DNA of 35,675 nt from Oscillospiraceae bacterium (GTDB lineage: Bacteria; Bacillota; Clostridia; Oscillospirales; Acutalibacteraceae), in the NCBI GenBank assembly GCA_902786285.1, contig CADABX010000017.1:1-35675 (forward strand). The letters run 5' to 3'. Position numbers and translations under genes: made by a program. The notes under the pieces are model-generated. The model saw nothing but the letters and a program-made list of their open reading frames with translations. It was not told where the DNA came from and made no database searches. Numbering within the stretch: the stretch's first letter is position 1; every line of letters begins with the position of its first letter. Positions 30,998 to 35,675 of the stretch are shown here, piece after piece.

Positions 30998-33447
30998 ATG
31001 AGCATCCGTAAAACCATCACCACCAAAGCCAACCGCCTGATCTCGATGGCGGTCAATTCCGTGGCGCAAAAGGGGAGCGAACGGTTTCTCGGCGCCGAAA
31101 GCGCCGACGCGCTGCGTCTGCTTGCGCGGCAAATGGGCGCCGAAGGCATCGTCCTTTTGAAAAACGAAAAACAAACCCTGCCGCTGCCGAAAGACAAAAC
31201 GGTCAGCGTGTTCGGCCGCGTGCAGGTCGACACGTTCTATGTCGGCTACGGCTCCGGCGGCGACGTCAACGCACCGTATAAGGTGAGCATCCTGGAAGGT
31301 CTGCGCAATTGCGAAAAGATTCAGATCAACGAAGAGCTTGCGGCGGTCTATGAGGACTGGTCGAAAAACCATCCGGTCGATGAGGGCTACTGGGGCCACT
31401 GGCCGATGTGCTTTGACGAGATGCCCGTGAGCGAAAAACTGATCCGGCAATCCGCCGCAAAAGGCGACACCGCGCTGGTCGTTATCGGCCGCGCCGCCGG
31501 CGAAGACCGCGAAAACACGCTGACAGAAGGCAGCTATTATCTGACCAAGGAAGAAAGAGCCCTGCTCGACGCGGTAACGGCGGCGTTCGACAAGGTCACC
31601 GTGCTGCTAAACGTCGGCTCCATTCTGGACATGCACTGGCTCGAAGATTACGGCGACGCCATCTCCGCCGTGTGCTATATCTGGCAAAACGGCATGGAGA
31701 CCGGCAACAGTGTGGCCGACGTGCTGTGCGGCGACGTGACGCCGAGCGGCTGCCTTTGCGACACCATTGCCCGCCGCTATGAGGACTACCCATCCTCGGC
31801 GCATTTCGGCGGCAAGGCGTATAACGAATACGCCGAAGACGTCTTTGTGGGCTACCGCTTTTTCGAAACCTTCGCGCCCTCACGTGTGCTGTTTCCGTTT
31901 GGCTTCGGCCTGAGCTATACCACATTTTCCATCAGCGTCACCCAGACGCGCATCAGCGGCGACGACTGCCGCGTGTGGGTCAAGGTCAAAAACACCGGCA
32001 ACACCTACAGCGGCAAACAGACCGTGCAGCTCTATCTGCAAAAGCCGCAGGGCGTACTCTCCCAACCGGAACGGATGCTCGTTGCGTTTGAAAAAACCCG
32101 GACGCTGCAGCCGGGCGAAGAGGAAAAGCTCTGCCTGCACTGCAAGCTTTCCGATTACGCGTCCTATGACGATACGGGCCTGAGCGGACACACCAGCGCG
32201 TGGATCTATGAAGCGGGGGAATACAATCTTTATGTCGGCGAAGACGTGCGCTCCGCGGCGTTTTGCCGCTCGTTTACCGTGCGTGCGCTGCAGGTGGTGC
32301 GCCAATGCAGCCAGATCTGCGCGCCCGATCCCAATCATCCGTTTGAACGGCTGGTGCTGCGCAAAAACGAAAACGGCGACAACGTCCCGATGACCCAGCG
32401 CGCACCGACGATGAAAATCTCGCTGCGCGATCGGATTTTGCGCAATTTGCCGCAGGATCTTGAGCTGACCGGCGACTGTGGGATCAAATTGCAGGACGTC
32501 AAGGAAGGCAAAGCGACGCTCGAAGCGTTCACGGCGCAGCTCAGCGTAGACGAGCTCGAAGCGATCACCCGCGGCGACTACAGTATGGACAGTCCGCTCG
32601 GCGCCAAAGGCAACGCCGGCGCCATCGGCGGCGTGCTGCCCTCGCTGCGCGAAAAGGGCGTGCCGGCTGTGATTACAACCGACGGCCCGAGCGGTATCCG
32701 ATTGTCGGAAACCTGCTCTCTGTTGCCAAACGGCGCCGCGCTCGCGTGCTCATTTAACCGTCTGCTGGTCCAAACGCTGTTTGCTGCCCTCGCCCAGGAG
32801 ATGGCATCGCGCGGCAGCGATATCCTGCTCGCGCCCGGCATGAACATCCACCGCAATCCGCTTTGCGGCCGCAACTTCGAATACTTTTCGGAAGACCCGT
32901 GCCTGAGCGGTCTGATCGCGTCGAGCTATGTGCAGGGCATTCAGTCCGGCGGCCTGTCGGCGTGTCCCAAGCATTTTTGCTGCAACAATCAGGAATTCAA
33001 CCGCACCCACAACGACTCCCGCGTGAGCGAACGCGCGCTGCGTGAGATCTATCTCAAGGGCTTTGCAAGGGCTTTGAGCTTTGCGTGCGCGAGGCGCAGC
33101 CGCACAATATCATGACCTCCTACAACAAGGTCAACGGTGTTTGGAGCCACTATAACTACGATCTTTGCACCACGGTGCTGCGCAAGGAATGGGGCTTCCT
33201 CGGCGCGGTGATGACCGACTGGTGGATGCGCAAGGACGAATCCCACGAATTCCCCGGCGTCCACGACCAGGGCTACCGTGTGCGCGCCGGCGTCGATGTG
33301 CTGATGCCGGGCGGTGCCAGAGGCGGCAAACGCAAGCCCGACGGCACGCTGAAAAAGAGCATGAAAGCCAAAGACGGCGTCACGCTCGGCGAACTGCAAA
33401 GCTGCGCCATGCATGTGCTGAAAATGGCGATGAATTATCTTGATTAA
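30998..33447 (+). pseudogene. Domain-permuted GH3 beta-glucosidase broken by an 11-bp duplication
   Basis: Glycoside hydrolase family 3 enzyme, by relatives a beta-glucosidase. The order is reversed, as in the Ruminococcus albus and Butyrivibrio enzymes: a GH3_C-type alpha/beta domain first (about residues 60-300, with RAAGEDRENTLTEGSYYL carrying the acid/base region), a fibronectin-like domain (about 310-420), then the GH3_N-type barrel (VITTDGPSGIRL, APGMNIHRNPLCGRNFEYFSEDP, CPKHF). CAAGGGCTTTG is tandemly repeated at 33055-33076. The reading frame then fails and stops at 33113-33115 after 705 residues. Without one copy the protein would read on (KGFELCVREAQPHNIMTSYN) to 33447, 812 residues, including the nucleophile Asp of VMTDW (codon 33217-33219). 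The present product lacks that Asp. The ATG at 30998 has AGGAGGG. A sequencing or assembly error is the main alternative. Confidence 0.88.
33055..33076 (+). repeat. 11-bp perfect tandem duplication (CAAGGGCTTTG x2)
   Basis: Copies at 33055-33065 and 33066-33076 are identical. Eleven bases shift the frame by two; deleting either copy restores the GH3 frame. Replication slippage would make or reverse it. Confidence 0.95.
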
Positions 33448-33477
33448 GTCGATAGTCAATCGCCGTTATTTGACAGC

Positions 33478-33504
33478 GAAAGCCGCCCGTTCGGGCGGCT
33501 TTTC
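33478..33504 (+). terminator. Terminator after the GH3 gene
   Basis: GCCGCCCG (33482-33489) pairs with CGGGCGGC (33492-33499) and is followed by TTTTCT. On the minus strand it may also end dpaB, with a weaker T-run. Confidence 0.88.
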
Positions 33505-33506
33505 TA

Positions 33507-33534
33507 TGCACTGCGCACTGTGCACTGTGCACTA
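33507..33534. repeat. Four tandem heptamers TGCACTG
   Basis: TGCACTG, CGCACTG, TGCACTG and TGCACTA lie end to end from 33507, overlapping the stop codon end of dpaB at 33532. They have the same 7-base unit length as the inverted repeats at 2839-3106 but a different sequence. Confidence 0.8.
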
Positions 33535-34104
33535 GAGAACTATCGGCGTCAACTGCCGTCCCTCGAGCGCGGCTTCCACGGCGTCTTTCGTCCGTTCAAA
33601 CAAACACACCATCGAGCGCGGCTTGCCCTGCGGCGCGTCCTGTGCCATCGGCAAAAAGTACACGTTGCGCATCGGCAAAAGCGTGCCGAGCGACCGCGCG
33701 GAGCCGGACAGCGCGTCGTTGGTGGAAACGCCGAGCAAAACGGGCCGTTCGGCGCGCAGCTGCGATTTGACAGCGAGCGTTACGGGCGTGTCGTAGATCC
33801 CGGCGGCAAGCTTGCCGAGCGTGTTGCCCGTGCAGGGCGATACCACCAAAAGATCGCACAGCTTTTGCGGCCCGATCGGTTCGGCGTCCGCAATCGTACA
33901 GATCACCTTGCGGTTGGTGCGTGCGTGCAGCTCACGGCGAAAATCCTCCGCCTTGCCAAACCGTGTGTCAATCGAAACGGCGTTGAACGACATCATCGGC
34001 AATACATGATAGCCGTGATCCAGTAAAATCTGCATCTGTTCGATGCTTTTGCGAAATGTGCAAAACGAGCCGGTCAGCGCATAGCCGATAACGGGCATAT
34101 CCAT
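33532..34104 (-). CDS. dpaB: Dipicolinate synthase subunit B
   Basis: A 190-residue flavoprotein-like subunit that with DpaA makes dipicolinic acid from dihydrodipicolinate-pathway intermediates in the mother cell, for spore heat resistance. It shows the family start PVIGYALTGSFCTFRKSIEQM and flavin-type loops VVSPCTGNTLGKLAAGIYDTPVTLAVK and VLLGVSTNDALSG. The ATG at 34104 has GGAGG eight bases upstream; a GTG at 34113 and ATG at 34110 are too close to it. It lies 33 bases after dpaA, with a palindrome in the gap, and is presumably co-transcribed. Confidence 0.94.
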   Translation of the reverse strand: MDMPVIGYALTGSFCTFRKSIEQMQILLDHGYHVLPMMSFNAVSIDTRFGKAEDFRRELHARTNRKVICTIADAEPIGPQKLCDLLVVSPCTGNTLGKLAAGIYDTPVTLAVKSQLRAERPVLLGVSTNDALSGSARSLGTLLPMRNVYFLPMAQDAPQGKPRSMVCLFERTKDAVEAALEGRQLTPIVL

Positions 34105-34118
34105 AATCATCACCTCCC

Positions 34119-34137
34119 GGGCAGCCGGTCCGGCTGC
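34119..34137. repeat. Palindrome between dpaA and dpaB
   Basis: GGCAGCCGG and CCGGCTGCC flank a single central base. There is no T-run, so termination is unlikely; it sits just before the dpaB ribosome site and could affect RNA stability or subunit ratio. Confidence 0.65.
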
Positions 34138-34956
34138 CTAAGTAGCGTCGATGCAATGTTTCATCGCTTCTGCCGCCGCCTGTGGACAAAACCGTCCGGG
34201 CAGCCCTTTGCCGTCGATATAGCACAGTCCGCACTGTAAAGCGGCATCCTTTTCAGCGCCGAACGGTGCACTCGCAAGCTCCAGATAGACGCCGCCCGGT
34301 TTCGCGCCGGACAAACTCTTTGCGTCCAGCCACCGAGCCGGGATCGTGTTGATAAGCACGTCAAACCGCCCGATCGAGCGTTTGGCTTCGTCCGGTGCAA
34401 TCGCGCCGCAGCCGGAGTTTTCAGCTCTTTTTCGCTGCGATGCGCTTCTGGCGGCAACGGTACACCGGCACCCGACACCGCAAAGCCACTTTGCCGTTTC
34501 CTGCCCGACGTTGCCATATCCCGCGATCAGCACCCGCTGCTGCGGCAAATATTGCGCCGTGTTTTCGAGCAGCAGCCGCAGCGCACCCTGTGCGGTCAGC
34601 GCCGCGTTGAAGCGCACAAACTGTGCGCAGTCCAGAAAATCCGTATATGAAATGCCGGCCGCTTGCAGCGTTTCCCGCTGGTTTGCGGAAAATCCGCCGC
34701 CGAAAACCCGCTGCCGCGGCGAAAGAAGCCGGAATACCGTCTGCCACGGCGTCTGCGACCGGTCGCCGGTGATTGTTTCGCCGCGCGAGACCGGCGTTGG
34801 CAAAACGAGGATGCCTACCTGTTCGATCGCTGTGCGCAGCGCGTCGCCGTCGGGCAGGGCAGGGAGATGCCGCACCGGGCGGCCGTCGGTTTCCATCAGG
34901 CGGCAAAGCTGTTCGTTTCGCGCGTCGCCGCCGAGGATCAGAATCGTTTCTTTCAT
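34138..34956 (-). CDS. dpaA: Dipicolinate synthase subunit A
   Basis: A 272-residue NAD(P)-binding subunit of dipicolinate synthase (SpoVFA). The N-terminal part reads ETILILGGDARNEQLCRLM; the nucleotide-binding motif is VLIAGYGNVGQETAKWL (GxGxxG, about residues 147-163), followed by TVAARSASQRKRA. The C-terminal part has DVLINTIPARWLD and GGVYLELASAPFG, both usual in the family. The ATG at 34956 follows an AAGGAGG site; the longer open frame to 35139 overlaps murC and is rejected. First gene of the dpaA-dpaB pair and divergent from murC. Confidence 0.94.
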   Translation of the reverse strand: MKETILILGGDARNEQLCRLMETDGRPVRHLPALPDGDALRTAIEQVGILVLPTPVSRGETITGDRSQTPWQTVFRLLSPRQRVFGGGFSANQRETLQAAGISYTDFLDCAQFVRFNAALTAQGALRLLLENTAQYLPQQRVLIAGYGNVGQETAKWLCGVGCRCTVAARSASQRKRAENSGCGAIAPDEAKRSIGRFDVLINTIPARWLDAKSLSGAKPGGVYLELASAPFGAEKDAALQCGLCYIDGKGLPGRFCPQAAAEAMKHCIDAT

Positions 34957-34974
34957 CGGAAACCTCCTTCGCGT

Positions 34975-35003
34975 CATCCTATGATCGGAAAAATATTTCG
35001 TGA
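34975..35003 (-). promoter_or_regulatory. Possible sigma-K promoter for dpaA-dpaB
   Basis: On the minus strand TCACG (35003 to 34999) is followed 16 bases later by CATAGGATG (34983 to 34975), close to the sigma-K pattern AC-N16-CATAnnnTA. The start site would fall inside or next to the ribosome site, an unusually short leader, which lowers confidence. Confidence 0.35.
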
Positions 35004-35008
35004 ATGTA

Positions 35009-35037
35009 TTTACAGACGGCGAAAAAAGGAATATAAT
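35009..35037 (+). promoter_or_regulatory. Sigma-A promoter for murC
   Basis: TTTACA (35009-35014) and perfect TATAAT (35032-35037) are 17 bases apart. The start would be about 35044, 25 bases before the start codon. Confidence 0.8.
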
Positions 35038-35068
35038 AATATGAACTTTTTGCAAGGAGCATAAGGAC

Positions 35069-35675
35069 ATGCAACAATTTGACAAACTTTTAGAATCGGT
35101 CAAGCATGTGCATTTCATCGGCATCGGCGGCTCGGGCATGTGTCCGCTGGCCGAAATTTTGCACGACTGGGGTTATACAGTGACAGGCTCGGACAACAAC
35201 CCGGGCGACAATATCGACCATCTGCGTGCGCTCGGCATCGACGTGACGATCGGCCAAAGGGCGGAAAACCTTCTCGGCGCGGAGCTGATCGTCTATACCG
35301 CAGCGATTTTGCCCGACAACCCGGAGCTGGTTGCGGCAAAGGAAGGCGACATCCCGGCGGTGGAACGCGCGGTGCTGTTCGGCGCGATCACCCGGCGCTA
35401 CAACAACTGCATCGGCGTTTGCGGCACCCACGGCAAAACGACCGTGACGGCCATGCTCACCCAGGTGCTCGTGATGGCGAAAAAGGATCCCACGGCGGTC
35501 ATCGGCGGCGTGCTGCCGCTCATCGGCTCGCACGGCCTGTCGGGCAAAAGCGACACGATGGTGTGCGAAGCGTGCGAATTCAACGACCACTATCTGGAAC
35601 TGTCGCCCGACGTGGCGGTGATCCTCAACGTCGACGAAGACCATCTCGAATACTTCAAAAATCTCGACAACATCA
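35069..35675 (+). CDS. murC: UDP-N-acetylmuramate--L-alanine ligase (3' truncated by window)
   Basis: Cytosolic ATP-dependent ligase that adds L-alanine to UDP-MurNAc, the first step of the peptidoglycan stem peptide. The first 202 residues are visible. The N-terminal nucleotide-binding motif HFIGIGGSGMCPLAEIL is at about residues 14-31, the ATP loop GVCGTHGKTTVTAML near 117-131, and the Mur-specific region ending VILNVDEDHLEYF near 190-200. The ATG at 35069 follows an AAGGAG site at 35055. It has its own promoter and is divergent from dpaA. The frame is open to the window edge. Confidence 0.95.
   Translation, partial: MQQFDKLLESVKHVHFIGIGGSGMCPLAEILHDWGYTVTGSDNNPGDNIDHLRALGIDVTIGQRAENLLGAELIVYTAAILPDNPELVAAKEGDIPAVERAVLFGAITRRYNNCIGVCGTHGKTTVTAMLTQVLVMAKKDPTAVIGGVLPLIGSHGLSGKSDTMVCEACEFNDHYLELSPDVAVILNVDEDHLEYFKNLDNI

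Noticed and set aside
1-35675. CRISPR array, tRNA or rRNA genes, intact transposase
   Set aside because: None seen: the only regular repeats are the short heptamer arrays, and no cloverleaf or rRNA-like segment was recognised by eye.

Overview
The window reads as chromosome of a spore-forming Clostridia bacterium with fairly high GC, most likely an Oscillospiraceae/Ruminococcaceae-type gut Firmicute. The reasons are strong Shine-Dalgarno sites, a T-box leader on hisS-aspS, sporulation genes (ylbJ, yqfC-yqfD, dpaA-dpaB), CadC-type metal sensing, an LCP protein and a domain-permuted GH3 glucosidase typical of Firmicutes. This placement is inference; there is no rRNA gene in the window.

Layout. 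1-2593: end of an elongation penicillin-binding protein (mrdA-like), a MinD ATPase without minC or minE beside it, and methylglyoxal synthase on its own promoter. 2594-6347: an aspartate-type T-box, then an inserted-looking element bounded by inverted heptamer repeats, then hisS-aspS and a two-way terminator. 6364-11054 (minus): a GPH-type MFS transporter, an unknown 140-residue protein, a CDF metal exporter and a dicarboxylate symporter carrying an ATPase-like N-terminal domain. 11198-13370 (minus): flavodoxin, a membrane protein, a Nudix hydrolase and a KTSC-domain lipoprotein. 13464-17242 (minus): LCP protein, RlmD rRNA methyltransferase and an exported metallophosphoesterase, ending near a perfect 16-bp inverted repeat.

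17262-21413: two two-component systems back to back, the plus-strand pair resembling VanR/VanS but with no resistance genes beside it. 21424-24117: a metal-resistance operon (CadC-like sensor, stand-alone HMA metallochaperone, P1B ATPase) with similar TTGAA/TTCAA operators at two places. 24081-25767: an AT-rich island holding a small XRE regulator and a divergent secreted protein. 25766-29498: a CofE-like ligase, a small Cys-rich protein, and ylbJ divergent from yqfC-yqfD. 29495-33499: a MATE exporter and a GH3 beta-glucosidase broken by an exact 11-bp tandem duplication that cuts off the catalytic nucleophile. 33507-35675: heptamer repeats, dpaB and dpaA (dipicolinate synthase, minus strand), and the start of murC.

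No CRISPR array, tRNA, rRNA, phage structural gene or intact transposase was seen. The most unusual items are the GH3 frameshift duplication, the ATPase-symporter fusion, the repeat-bounded element between T-box and hisS, and the AT-rich island with operator-like repeats around its promoter.
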